This document shows, piece by piece, positions 43,503 to 52,677 of a DNA stretch of 64,000 bases. This DNA comes from Nitrospira sp. (GTDB lineage: Bacteria; Nitrospirota; Nitrospiria; Nitrospirales; Nitrospiraceae), in assembly GCA_031315995.1 (NCBI GenBank), contig JALDRG010000002.1:455131-519130 (forward strand). Direction: 5' to 3'. The notes beneath the pieces were generated by a model that was not told the DNA's origin, made no database searches, and saw nothing but the letters and a program-made list of their open reading frames with translations. Each line of letters opens with the position of its first letter. Positions within the stretch are counted from its first letter, which is position 1. The translations under genes and the position numbers were made by a program.

Positions 43503-43710
43503 GCAGGCGGTTCAAGAGGCTGTCCGGTTTAGCCTCAGGAAGCACGGCGTCTGAGGAGGTACATACCCAACTTCGTTTGATCCGTTCGCCGTTACGATAT
43601 TCCTGACGAACGGATAGACCCCACCACTAATCCCGTTTTCCCACCTATACGTCGCAGGGAGGCGTGCGACCGAGCACGCCGCTGACAGTCCTGTTTCAAC
43701 AACCTGCTAA
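43503..43710. repeat. degenerate or expanded MITE-like element, copy C
   Basis: The left end (GCAGGCGGTTCAAGAGGCTG) and the inverted right end (TTAGCAGGTTGTTGAAACAG) resemble the ends of the elements at 28439 and 31918, and CACGCCGCTGACAG near the right end parallels the GAAGCTGGCAGG block. The interior (about 43540-43660) is unrelated, making the unit 208 bp. The right end supplies the TAG stop of the ABC-F gene (CTA at 43707-43709). Similarity is lower than between copies A and B. Confidence 0.4.
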
Positions 43711-45389
43711 TTCCTCGTCAACTTACGGTAGCGAATCCGGTGCGGCTGGTCGGCTTCTTTGCCGAGGCGCTTCTTGCGATCGGCTTCGTATTCGCTGTAG
43801 TTGCCTTCATACCAGACCACTTTGCTGTCGCCTTCGAAGGCCAGGATGTGGGTGGCGACGCGGTCCAAGAACCAGCGGTCGTGGCTGCTGATGACGGCGC
43901 AGCCGGCGAAGCCTTCCAAGCCCTCTTCCAACGCGCGCAACGTGTTCACATCCAGGTCGTTGGTCGGCTCGTCGAGGATGATGAGGTTGGCCCCTTCCTT
44001 CAGCATACGCGCCAGGTGCACGCGGTTCCGCTCGCCGCCGGAGAGATCCTTCACCTTTTTCTGCTGATCGGTGCCGGCGAAATTGAAACGCGCGCAGTAG
44101 CCGCGTGCATTCACTTCTGCCTTCCCCAGCATGATCGTATCCTGCCCCTCTGAAATGATTTCGTACACCGTTTTATTCGGATCGAGCGTGCGATCCTGAT
44201 CGACATAGCCGAGCTTGACCGTCTCGCCGATCTTAATGGTGCCCGCATCCGGCTTTTCCTTGCCGATGATCATACGAAACATGGTTGTTTTACCCGCGCC
44301 GTTGGGACCGATCACGCCGACGATGCCGCCTTTCGGGAGACTGAACTCGACGTTTTCATACAGCACATTCTCGCCGAAGGCCTTGCTGATCCCCTTGGCC
44401 TCGACCACCACATCGCCCAGTCGCGGGCCCGGCGGAATATAAATTTCCAGATCGGCGGCCAGCTGGTCCTGCTTCTGGTTCACCAACTCCTCATAACGAT
44501 TGAGACGCGCCTTACCCTTGGATTGCCGGGCTTTCGGCGACATTCGAATCCATTCCAACTCGTGCTCGAGGGTTTTCTTGCGCTTGGATTCGGCCTTCTC
44601 TTCCTTCTCCAGCCGATCCTGCTTTTGTTCGAGCCAGGAGGTGTAGTTGCCCTGGAAGGGAATGCCGTGGCCGCGATCGAGCTCCAGAATCCAGCCCGCC
44701 ACATTGTCGAGGAAATAGCGGTCGTGCGTCACGGCGATGACCGTGCCCTTGTACTGTTGCAGGTGCTGCTCCAGCCACTGCACGGATTCCGCATCGAGGT
44801 GATTGGTCGGCTCGTCGAGCAGCAGAATGTCCGGCTCCTGGATCATGAGGCGACAGAGGGCCACGCGACGTTTTTCACCACCGGAGAGCTGGCTGATCTT
44901 CTGATCGGCGGGCGGGCAACGCAACGCATCCATGGCGATCTCGAGCTCGCTCTCCAGTTCCCAGCCGTTGGCCGCCTCGATCTTTTCCTGCAGCTGCGCC
45001 TGCTTGTCGATGAGCTTTTCCATCTCATCGGGGCCGGCGTCGCCCATGCTGTTACTGACCGCTTCGTATTCGTGCAGGAGCGACACCAACTCCTGCTTCC
45101 CTTCCTCGACGACTTCTTTCACCGTCTTGTTGGGGTCGAGCCGCGGCTCCTGTTCGAGCATTCCGACGCTATAGCCCTTTGAGCGGGTGATCTCACCGAC
45201 GTAGTTGGGATCGATCCCGGCAATAATCTTCAACAGCGAGCTCTTCCCGGACCCGTTCAAACCCAGCACACCGATCTTCGCGCCGTAGTAAAATCCCAAA
45301 TAGATATCGCGCAGCACTTGCTTTTTCGGCGGATAGACCTTGCCTACGCCGACCAGGGAAAAAATCACTTGCTTATCGTTCGTTGCCAT
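43707..45389 (-). CDS. ettA: energy-dependent translational throttle EttA-type ABC-F ATPase
   Basis: The ATG at 45387-45389 has GAGGAT upstream and gives 560 residues (EttA is about 555). Two ABC ATPase domains are in tandem with no membrane part: Walker [10 protein letters not shown] and GPNGAGKTT, signatures [11 protein letters not shown] and [11 protein letters not shown], Walker [12 protein letters not shown] and [11 protein letters not shown]. Between them are a charged P-site tRNA interaction linker and, in domain 1, the arm insertion with [12 protein letters not shown], typical of EttA. The protein binds the ribosomal E-site and gates translation by ATP/ADP ratio. Its stop lies in a repeat-like sequence. 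Confidence 0.93.
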   Translation of the reverse strand: MATNDKQVIFSLVGVGKVYPPKKQVLRDIYLGFYYGAKIGVLGLNGSGKSSLLKIIAGIDPNYVGEITRSKGYSVGMLEQEPRLDPNKTVKEVVEEGKQELVSLLHEYEAVSNSMGDAGPDEMEKLIDKQAQLQEKIEAANGWELESELEIAMDALRCPPADQKISQLSGGEKRRVALCRLMIQEPDILLLDEPTNHLDAESVQWLEQHLQQYKGTVIAVTHDRYFLDNVAGWILELDRGHGIPFQGNYTSWLEQKQDRLEKEEKAESKRKKTLEHELEWIRMSPKARQSKGKARLNRYEELVNQKQDQLAADLEIYIPPGPRLGDVVVEAKGISKAFGENVLYENVEFSLPKGGIVGVIGPNGAGKTTMFRMIIGKEKPDAGTIKIGETVKLGYVDQDRTLDPNKTVYEIISEGQDTIMLGKAEVNARGYCARFNFAGTDQQKKVKDLSGGERNRVHLARMLKEGANLIILDEPTNDLDVNTLRALEEGLEGFAGCAVISSHDRWFLDRVATHILAFEGDSKVVWYEGNYSEYEADRKKRLGKEADQPHRIRYRKLTRN

Positions 45390-45538
45390 AACCATCCTCA
45401 GTTGAATTTGGACCGACCGATCACCATAGCAAAGAGCGCACAGCCGGTACAACCGGTACCGGACTCGATGGGTGGCCGTACCAGCGCAACCCTGGTTGAA
45501 TAAAGAAGCCGCGAGCGCGAGACTGAGGAGGTTGGCAA

Positions 45539-46261
45539 ATGAGTTACCACCTACTGTCGAAGAGGCCGGGCCGCAGAGGACTCGTCGTCGCGATGCTGAT
45601 GAGCCTGGTCGTCGCTGCCGCCCCTGTCACTCACGCGGCGGACGACCGCGAGCAACGGGACCTGGTGGACCAGTCCCGCATGACTCTCTCCAATTTTCTG
45701 GCCGATCCCAACATGAACTGGTTCCGTGATCACATCACGGACGCGAAGGGCCTCTTCATCGTGCCGCAGTTTTTAAAAGCCGCGCTGATCTATGGCGGAG
45801 CCGGCGGCAGCGGGGTGTTCGTGGCCAGGGACGAGAAAACGGGAGCATGGAGCGAACCGGCCTTCTTCACCATGGGGGCCGCCAGTTTCGGATTTCAGTT
45901 CGGCGCTCAGATGTCGGAAGTCGTGCTGCTCGTCCTCACACAACGCGGGGTCGATTCGCTGCTTCTCGGAAATTTCAAGCTGGGTGCGGACGGATCCGTC
46001 GCCGTCGGGCCTGTCGGAGCCGGGGTCTCCGGCGCGACCACGCCGAACCTGAGTGCGGACCTCTTGTCGTTTGTGCGGGCAAAGGGCCTGTTCGCGGGAG
46101 TGTCGCTGGAGGGGGCTGCCCTGATTTCAAGGGATGAGTGGAGCAGAGCCTATTACGGCAAGGCCGTGACCCCGACCGACATCGTCATCCGACGCGTAGT
46201 CACCAATCCGCATTCGGAACGTTTGCGCGAGGAGCTCGTCCACGCGACCACACAGAAGTAG
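45539..46261 (+). CDS. SYLF/Ysc84-type lipid-binding protein, secreted
   Basis: The 240-residue protein has a signal peptide (cleavage about THAADD, residue 34) and one SYLF domain. Diagnostic parts are [57 protein letters not shown] and [17 protein letters not shown], with a C-terminal amphipathic part [16 protein letters not shown]/Ysc84 domains bind phosphoinositides or membranes in eukaryotes; bacterial secreted forms are of unknown function. GGAGG lies ten bases upstream of the ATG. It is divergent from ettA. Confidence 0.85.
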   Translation: MSYHLLSKRPGRRGLVVAMLMSLVVAAAPVTHAADDREQRDLVDQSRMTLSNFLADPNMNWFRDHITDAKGLFIVPQFLKAALIYGGAGGSGVFVARDEKTGAWSEPAFFTMGAASFGFQFGAQMSEVVLLVLTQRGVDSLLLGNFKLGADGSVAVGPVGAGVSGATTPNLSADLLSFVRAKGLFAGVSLEGAALISRDEWSRAYYGKAVTPTDIVIRRVVTNPHSERLREELVHATTQK

Positions 46262-46317
46262 TGGCGCCCAAACCGCGTTCGGCGAACGATCGGTCGGGCG
46301 ACTGGCTCGAGTGAGGC

Positions 46318-47124
46318 CTACAGCGAGTGCACGAGTTCAGCGCCTGCATTCGCTCTGGCGGCCATGTCGGCAAGGCCGGATCTGACCTCCGAGGCCGTGC
46401 GAACAGGGCTGGTGAAGGCCACCCGTCCTCCCTGCATGCGGCCGGGAGTCTTGATGCGAAGGTGAAACCCCAGCCGATCCAGCGCGGTCATCGTCACCTG
46501 CTGCGCCTCGACCTTGCCGAACACACGAGCAAGCAGCAAGAGCGTCTCGGCCTGATCGGTATTGATGTGACGGATGAGTTCCGACGCCTCCTCGGCAAGC
46601 GGGTCTACGGCGGCCACTGCATAGTCTTCAGGAGCGACCCACCCCATCGAACCAAAGCCACCGACAAAATAGATATCCTCGATTGCCATGCGGAAAAACC
46701 CAAAGTCGTTGAAGTCCACCCAGTAGGAGGCGTTCGCATGTCGAGCCAAGTACCGTTCGCGGACTGGAGCGCTCTCCTCCTTCGGCACACGCGTCACCGA
46801 CCCCATCAACGTGACCCTGGCAGCACCCAGGGGGTCGGTTCTACTTTCTGGCGGCGTCACCAGCAAGCTGGCGCGTGGATCACCCAACAGATTCTGGGTG
46901 TGCATCGCCATGGTGCTGATGAGAAAGGCCGGCTGCCCCTGATCATCCAACCCGTAGGGCATCACGGATCCGAACGGCCAACCGGGCTGCTTGCGCGACA
47001 GAGTGGAGAGACTGCCCGTCTGCTGCAGATAGACTAGGGTCTTCGCCCGCTCGGCATGGGACGGTTCGGGAACCTCGGGACCGTCTGAATCCGGCCCGCT
47101 GTTATGTTGTTGCGATGATGACAC
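46318..47124 (-). CDS. HugZ-like pyridoxamine 5'-phosphate oxidase-family protein with DUF2470
   Basis: The 268-residue product has an N-terminal split-barrel flavin/heme-binding domain (LSTLSRKQPGWPFGSVMPYGLD, DPRASLLVTPPES, AARVTLMGSVTRV) and a C-terminal DUF2470-type helical domain (EEASELIRHINTDQAETLLLLARVFG). The combination is that of HugZ heme-iron utilisation proteins. The substrate may be heme or F420/FMN. The 35-residue polar N-terminus is low-complexity. It stands alone on the minus strand; no iron-uptake genes are adjacent. Confidence 0.82.
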   Translation of the reverse strand: MSSSQQHNSGPDSDGPEVPEPSHAERAKTLVYLQQTGSLSTLSRKQPGWPFGSVMPYGLDDQGQPAFLISTMAMHTQNLLGDPRASLLVTPPESRTDPLGAARVTLMGSVTRVPKEESAPVRERYLARHANASYWVDFNDFGFFRMAIEDIYFVGGFGSMGWVAPEDYAVAAVDPLAEEASELIRHINTDQAETLLLLARVFGKVEAQQVTMTALDRLGFHLRIKTPGRMQGGRVAFTSPVRTASEVRSGLADMAARANAGAELVHSL

Positions 47125-47234
47125 GATGCCTCTTTTCTGTGCAATAAGCTGTGTGACACCTTACCTGGATATGCTGTGGATTTCCACTGAGGACGGACCA
47201 GGGCGGAACCTTCTTCGACGCGCCTCAGATTACC

Positions 47235-47402
47235 TCAGATGCCTAAATCTTCGGTCAACCGCACTTCCGATTCGTCGAGGATCTCTTCCAGACAGGTGAA
47301 GCAGGTGAAGGGAAATTGATTGACGGGAACCGCGCAGACTTCGCCGACCGGCGATTCATCCAGCGCCGGGCCACCGCATTCTTTATGGATCAAGACAAGC
47401 AT
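47235..47402 (-). CDS. tiny zinc-ribbon-like protein
   Basis: This 55-residue gene begins with ATG at 47402, preceded by AAAGGAG, and starts 8 bp after the hydrolase gene's stop. The product begins MLVLIHKECGGP and contains a His6/Cys9 site, Cys23 and a Cys34-x2-Cys37 knuckle (FTCFTC) followed by an acidic helix (LEEILDESEV). Four possible metal ligands (Cys9, Cys23, Cys34, Cys37, or His6) suggest one bound zinc. It is the last gene of a three-gene set with two alpha/beta hydrolases. Function is unknown. Confidence 0.7.
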   Translation of the reverse strand: MLVLIHKECGGPALDESPVGEVCAVPVNQFPFTCFTCLEEILDESEVRLTEDLGI

Positions 47403-47410
47403 GGGCTCCT

Positions 47411-48157
47411 TTATGATGATCGAGTCACCAGCCGACGCACGGTGTCCAAATGCTCCGGGCTACTCAGCCGGTGATCGCCGGTTTTCAACACCAACTCGAT
47501 GGGAAATTCCGGATCCTGCGACAGCAAATGCTGCACGAAGCCCCAGCTCCCTTCCGGCCTGATGACCGTATCCTGCAGGCCGTGTAGAATCGTCGTCTTC
47601 ACGCGGCGCGGCATGTTATGCCGCCTCTCCCACAGCGCCCGGCTGTCTTCCACCCACTGCCAGGGAATCGGCGCGTCTTTGTGCATCGGGTCATCATCCC
47701 ACGGCATGGAACCGGTCGCTTGCCACTGCTCACGGCGCTCGGCGGAAATCTGCGTGGCGCGCAGATCCATCATATTGAACGCCGGGGCGATCAGAATCAA
47801 TTCTTCCACCGCCGGCTGCTCCTGCGCGACCAGCCAGGCCAGCCAGCCACCGAGAGAGTTGCCGACAATCGTCACCGGCGGGCCCTCGGCCACTAGATTG
47901 GTGACGGCTTCGGCGTCTTCCAACCATTGCAGCAGTCGGTATTCACCCCACCTGCCATCCGAGTCGCCCCACCCGCGAAAGTCGAAACAGCAGAAACCCC
48001 ATCCCCGCTCCTGACACCATTGCGCCAAGGCCTTGCTCTTGTTGCCCCACCGTTTGGAGAGGAAGCCGGTGATGAAGAGGATTTGACGATCCTTGCCATT
48101 GATGCGATCGCCGCGAAGGGCTGCGCCGTCCGCACCGGTGAATGTGAAGGGAGCCAT
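47411..48157 (-). CDS. alpha/beta hydrolase (serine esterase/peptidase-like)
   Basis: The product (about 248 residues; GTG at 48160 or ATG at 48157) has the alpha/beta-hydrolase core: ILFITGFLSKRWGNKS oxyanion strand, CCFDFRGWGDSD, the nucleophile elbow VGNSLGGWLAW (G-N-S-L-G), an Asp around LHGLQDTVIRPE and His in LKTGDHRLS. It resembles the serine aminopeptidase/lipase (YqiA or palmitoyl-thioesterase-like) branch. Specificity is open. It lies between an esterase gene (stop 7 bp upstream) and the zinc-ribbon gene (8 bp downstream), so an operon is very likely. Confidence 0.82.
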   Translation of the reverse strand: MAPFTFTGADGAALRGDRINGKDRQILFITGFLSKRWGNKSKALAQWCQERGWGFCCFDFRGWGDSDGRWGEYRLLQWLEDAEAVTNLVAEGPPVTIVGNSLGGWLAWLVAQEQPAVEELILIAPAFNMMDLRATQISAERREQWQATGSMPWDDDPMHKDAPIPWQWVEDSRALWERRHNMPRRVKTTILHGLQDTVIRPEGSWGFVQHLLSQDPEFPIELVLKTGDHRLSSPEHLDTVRRLVTRSS

Positions 48158-48164
48158 CACGCGC

Positions 48165-48878
48165 CTACCGCATGGCCTTCAAAAGGAAACTGCCCAACTT
48201 GCGCAACACCGGCTCCGGAATTTCATGGCCGCCCCGGAACGGCAGCCACTCAACCATCATCCCAGCCTGGAGAAATTCATCGCGCAACCGTTCTGCCATG
48301 ACATAGGGGAGAATCGGGTCCTGGGTGCCGTGGCTCTGAAACAGCGGCAACCCTTTCCGCTTCAGCAGCAAGGGCCCCCACTCCTGTTTGGCCACCAAGG
48401 TCCCGGAGAGCTGGATGAGTCCGGCATAGGGCTGCGTGCTATGCAGCAGCGCGTCGCAGGAGAGCATGGCGCCCTGAGAAAATCCCCCGAGAATCGTGCG
48501 GGCGGGATCGGCGCCGAATTTCCCGTGGAGATCATCGAGAAATGTCTTCATCCGGCCGCGCGCGTCGGTAAGCCCCCGCGGAATGTCGTTCGAGATGTCC
48601 CGAACTGTTCCCGCCGCCCGATCAGCTTGAATGCGGGCCATGTCGATCATCCACCAGGCGCGCGAGTCGCCGAAACCCATCGGGATTGAAATCGGTGCCT
48701 CGGGAAACACAAAACGCGTGCCGGTGGGCGCATCGAGATATTCGCTGAGGGGAACCAGATCGTCTCCCGGCGCACCGAAACCATGGAGCAACACCACCAG
48801 CGGACCGTTGCCCCCACCCTTGTCGTCAATGCCCCCCGTCAGACGAACCGTGAGGCCGCCGAGTGTGTCCATCCGCAT
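48165..48878 (-). CDS. phospholipase/carboxylesterase-family hydrolase
   Basis: From the ATG at 48878 (AGGAGAAC upstream) the product is 237 residues. It shows VVLLHGFGAPGDDLVPL (oxyanion HGFG), the nucleophile GGFSQGAML (G-x-S-x-G), Asp in SHGTQDPILPY and His in FRGGHEIPEP, i.e. the catalytic triad of carboxylesterase/acyl-protein thioesterase-type enzymes. It is cytosolic, without a signal peptide. It is the first gene of the set with the alpha/beta hydrolase and zinc-ribbon genes. Longer readings to 49037 overlap the next gene and are rejected. Confidence 0.85.
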   Translation of the reverse strand: MRMDTLGGLTVRLTGGIDDKGGGNGPLVVLLHGFGAPGDDLVPLSEYLDAPTGTRFVFPEAPISIPMGFGDSRAWWMIDMARIQADRAAGTVRDISNDIPRGLTDARGRMKTFLDDLHGKFGADPARTILGGFSQGAMLSCDALLHSTQPYAGLIQLSGTLVAKQEWGPLLLKRKGLPLFQSHGTQDPILPYVMAERLRDEFLQAGMMVEWLPFRGGHEIPEPVLRKLGSFLLKAMR

Positions 48879-49018
48879 GTGATGAGTTCTCCTGTTGAGG
48901 ATGTTCCGGATTTGATTGTTCTTGACTAAGGCGTGATTGTATCGTTCCCGGTCGAAGCAGGGAAGACCCCGACTCACAACGAATGCGAGTCGGTTGTCTC
49001 GGGAGTAGAGTTTGGGAG

Positions 49019-52000
49019 CTATTGGCCGAGATACCAATATTGCAGGAAGGAAATCACCGCAAGCAAGGTGGCGCTAAAAACCGGATTGAGGACCAGTGGT
49101 GCGAAAGCTCCTTTTCGAAGCTGCTGGATGTCTTCTATTATCAGACGGACCTGCTCTGCGTATGGTTTTCTTTTCTCACCTTTGCCTGTCACAAACATCA
49201 TGTGTTCACGTAGCCGATCGACTGCTATATCCCGCGCTTGCTTGGCTTCGCGCCGCAGAATAATAGTGCTGCCTGCCGCTAAACCGGCATAGACAAACCA
49301 AACAATAATCAGTTCAAGCGGAAAATCCCAGTTATCAAAAAACCGGTTCCGAGACAATATCATGAAGAACAGTGCAATGAAGGGACAGAATACGAGTTTA
49401 TGTACTGCATGGGTTTGGTTCGCGATAAACCTCACCATGATGAGATTCGGAAGGTGCTGGTGGTCCACCTTGAACCGAGAGTGATATTTGGCAAGCGTCT
49501 TTTCCGGCCACTTTATAGGTAGCTTCTTGAGCCGCGCAATGAATCCCCTACAGAGCAACACGGCATCCAATACGAACATGTTTAATAAGACCATTGACAG
49601 AACTGCAACAACCGTTGCCCAGTCGGCCATCTGGCAATTGATGGAGCCCCGGCAAGGGGTGGGGAGCGGACCCGGCGAAGCGAGAACGGAGAGAAGGAGC
49701 ACAATGAGGAATATGTAGATAAGGAGCAGGATGAAGGATCGCCCCAACCTGTTTTTATAAAGGGCAGCCCTTGAGTAGTTATGCCATATGTCATCAACAT
49801 TCAACATGTCATTGGATTCCCCGGGTACCGACTTCAGCCAAGATATAGATTGAAGAAACCACCATACCTGTTCCCGTGATGATCCTTCGGAGCCATAGGA
49901 GGGAAGCCTGAATTCCTCTCTCAATTCCTCCTGGCTGGATCGAAGGCCATAGGAGGCTTTGACCAGACATCCGAAGCACCATGCCATCACAAGAGACCGA
50001 ATGACGATGCTTGGCCACGTGCTCACCCCGTCGGAGATGCTGAAAGGCTCACCTTGCCATTTATCCCGCAGAATGACCTGTATGAACCAATCAACCACCA
50101 TCCAGCCGGCAACCACTACGATAGTCGCGACAATCACGCTGAGAACGATTCCGAGCCAGGCACGTCTTCGAGCAAGATTGATCCACATCCAATTCCAAAG
50201 TCTGAGGCAATGGCCTCTTCCAGCGCCGTCGCTCCTCGCCCAATTCCACATCTTCCCCGGCATTTGAGTGAACACGGTAAGGCCCAGTAAAATCGCCATC
50301 AGGATCCAGAACGCCGTTTCACGGAACCTAAGGCGATGATCTGGGTGCTGAAATTGCCACCAGGGTTTCATCCCAGGCGGCACCAGATCGCGCACGGGAT
50401 GAATTGCTTGAAACTGCCCTAATTTCGCCAAGACCGCTCCCCGGTCTGCAGACAGGTCGACCGCCCCATGGCGACCGACTTCGAACAACCGGGGACAGAG
50501 TAGCGCGGAGAACTCTGTCCCACTCAGATCAACCTCATATCGATCGAACGGCAGCTCAATCTCGGATTCGGTTTCCGGACACGCAATTTTCACGGGTTCC
50601 GTTGTCGGCTCAGATTTAACAGGTCTGATGTGGTCCAAGGCTCGAAGTGTCGCAAAAAACCCGGAGGTTTGATAACTGTCCCGAAAGGGTGGAATATCAT
50701 GCTGGATGTGATTATCGAGGTTAAGGCCAAAAGGTGACGCAACAACGAGGTTGCGCGTCCACTTGAGTTCAGTCTCCTGAAACAGCCTCGCATCCAGATC
50801 AGTGGCAAAGAAAATTGCGTTGGGGAATTGTTCTCGAACAGCTTTCAGAATCAGCAACGTGTCGTACACGTCGCTGCCGAGAACTCCGATCGCCTTCACT
50901 GGTCGCCCGATGGACCTTCTACCTTCGTCGGCATCCCGCTTCATTTTTGCGACTAACCTGCGCAGATAGTCCAACTGACTTTGCCCATCCGGACGTTCCA
51001 GTTCCTCCAGATTTTTCGCCTTTGATGCTTTGCCATTCGAATTCGATCCGCCACCACTTTTCCCATTCTCCGTTTCACTTTTTTTCTTACTGTCTCCGGG
51101 TGTCAGGCCGTCAAGTCCGCGGAGATAGGAGTAGCGGTAAATTCTCATATCCAACGCTTCCCAACGTTCTGGATGTTCCATTTGGAAACGAATGGCCCGT
51201 GGGATCGATTGACACTCCTCAAACCGATTATGGAGGACAGTTTCACGCCATTTTTTTTCTTTCTCTTCATCCATGTTCTCGATTTCACTCAATTCATCAG
51301 TGATATTCACACGCGCAACGAAACAGGCTGCGGCTCTGAACGTAATGGGGAGTGCTCGGCCATAGAACGTGTCCCATTCCCCAATAAGCGCGATCGGATC
51401 TTCTCCTATCTTGACCTGCCGTCTTTTGAGTTCTCTCACCAAAGCAAGTAAGGTTTCTCCATCCCTCTCAACAGTATGTTCGAGTACGATCCCAGCTTTG
51501 GCAAGTCGTTTCCTCACGGCTTGCGCACATGAAAGGGCTTTGTTGCAGGGACTAGCTGACGGATCCTTATCAAGCTTTTCGAGAAGAAGTTGGAGAGAGG
51601 CTGTGGCCCAAGGCGAGTAAAGCCGGATTGAGAATGGTCTTTGATCCCTAACGGGTCTGATATTCGGCCACCATTGCAGTAAAGAGGAAGAATCGTGGCC
51701 TATGTTTTCAAGCATCGTCCGGAACATGCTCGAGCTGGGCGGTCCGACAATCTTGAAATCGAGCTTGGTCATACAATCTAAAGAGTGCGATCCTCCACAG
51801 GCATCAACCCAAAACTGGTTAGCGAGGAGCCATGAGATTTCGTTCAACCTGTTCAAAGGCTTTTCACCCAGGACGTCATCCGTTGTCCAAACTAGGAGAA
51901 CACGATCGTAGCGTTGTAGATAGTTCTCGTCCTGATGACATTGTTTGGTTTTTCTCGCCTTATACCACTCAAACGGCACAAGGTTTGCTCCTTGCCCGAA

Positions 52001-52420
52001 CTTGAAGTAACCGATGTGCTCCTCGTCGGCTGAGACAAAACAAGCCACACCGAGAGCGGAGAGTGCTGCATATCGGTCACGCAGTCGCTTCTCATGGTTC
52101 TCTGCATAGGGACTTCCCTCCGTGATGACGATCACAACTCCGACATGAGCGCCAGAATTTTCCTTAAAACGGATACCGGCGAGATCGTGGTAGTGGCGTC
52201 GAAGCTTAAGACGGTCGGCTTGACGATGAGACTCTGCCGCCTCTATCGGGTCTTGCCACAATCGGGCCTGAATCGGTTCGGACCCTCGACCGATTGTTGC
52301 TTCAATCTCAGGACGTGAGCTTTGCAATGGCTCACGCACCAACCACAGCGTAGCCAAGGCCACGGCCAGTCCGACGACTGCGGTGACGGGGATTTTTGAC
52401 TCTTCCCGATCCCCTGCCAT
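49019..52420 (-). CDS. large multi-spanning membrane protein of unknown function
   Basis: This 1133-residue protein has no function I recognise. One N-terminal helix (about 12-29) is followed by about 690 mostly extracytoplasmic residues and then about eight helices (about 725 to the end, last one ending LQYWYLGQ). The extracytoplasmic part has alpha/beta segments reminiscent of periplasmic-binding/ANF-receptor folds: GVVIVITEGSPY, IALIGEWDTFYGRAL, and AIGVLGSDVYDTLLILKAV with FFATDLDARLFQ. A low-complexity Gly/Ser/Lys linker near 450-480 splits this region. Base composition is visibly AT-richer than its neighbours, suggesting acquisition. It stands alone, so its partners are unknown. Confidence 0.8.
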   Translation of the reverse strand: MAGDREESKIPVTAVVGLAVALATLWLVREPLQSSRPEIEATIGRGSEPIQARLWQDPIEAAESHRQADRLKLRRHYHDLAGIRFKENSGAHVGVVIVITEGSPYAENHEKRLRDRYAALSALGVACFVSADEEHIGYFKFGQGANLVPFEWYKARKTKQCHQDENYLQRYDRVLLVWTTDDVLGEKPLNRLNEISWLLANQFWVDACGGSHSLDCMTKLDFKIVGPPSSSMFRTMLENIGHDSSSLLQWWPNIRPVRDQRPFSIRLYSPWATASLQLLLEKLDKDPSASPCNKALSCAQAVRKRLAKAGIVLEHTVERDGETLLALVRELKRRQVKIGEDPIALIGEWDTFYGRALPITFRAAACFVARVNITDELSEIENMDEEKEKKWRETVLHNRFEECQSIPRAIRFQMEHPERWEALDMRIYRYSYLRGLDGLTPGDSKKKSETENGKSGGGSNSNGKASKAKNLEELERPDGQSQLDYLRRLVAKMKRDADEGRRSIGRPVKAIGVLGSDVYDTLLILKAVREQFPNAIFFATDLDARLFQETELKWTRNLVVASPFGLNLDNHIQHDIPPFRDSYQTSGFFATLRALDHIRPVKSEPTTEPVKIACPETESEIELPFDRYEVDLSGTEFSALLCPRLFEVGRHGAVDLSADRGAVLAKLGQFQAIHPVRDLVPPGMKPWWQFQHPDHRLRFRETAFWILMAILLGLTVFTQMPGKMWNWARSDGAGRGHCLRLWNWMWINLARRRAWLGIVLSVIVATIVVVAGWMVVDWFIQVILRDKWQGEPFSISDGVSTWPSIVIRSLVMAWCFGCLVKASYGLRSSQEELREEFRLPSYGSEGSSREQVWWFLQSISWLKSVPGESNDMLNVDDIWHNYSRAALYKNRLGRSFILLLIYIFLIVLLLSVLASPGPLPTPCRGSINCQMADWATVVAVLSMVLLNMFVLDAVLLCRGFIARLKKLPIKWPEKTLAKYHSRFKVDHQHLPNLIMVRFIANQTHAVHKLVFCPFIALFFMILSRNRFFDNWDFPLELIIVWFVYAGLAAGSTIILRREAKQARDIAVDRLREHMMFVTGKGEKRKPYAEQVRLIIEDIQQLRKGAFAPLVLNPVFSATLLAVISFLQYWYLGQ

Positions 52421-52677
52421 AAGAGCCTCTTGCCATCCTGTGCACCGGCTCAGTTATGGAATAGCCCTCGATAAAATCAGCAAATCTGGTGCCCGCGGTC
52501 GAGATCTACCCAACGACGATGTCAACGCGCCTAACAGTCTGAAATTACTGAAAGATTAGTCGAGCCAAGCGAGGTAGCGGATGGTGAGAGTATTCAATCA
52601 GAGTATCTTCGCCGATACGCTCTATGTATCTATTCAGATAAGTACAAGGAGCTAGGGCTTTGCGCGATGTGGTGATG

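Noticed and set aside
52600..52623. Inverted repeat AGAGTATC with GATACGCT near the selO 3' end
   Set aside because: The stem is short and mismatched and no T-tract follows, so a terminator call is not justified.
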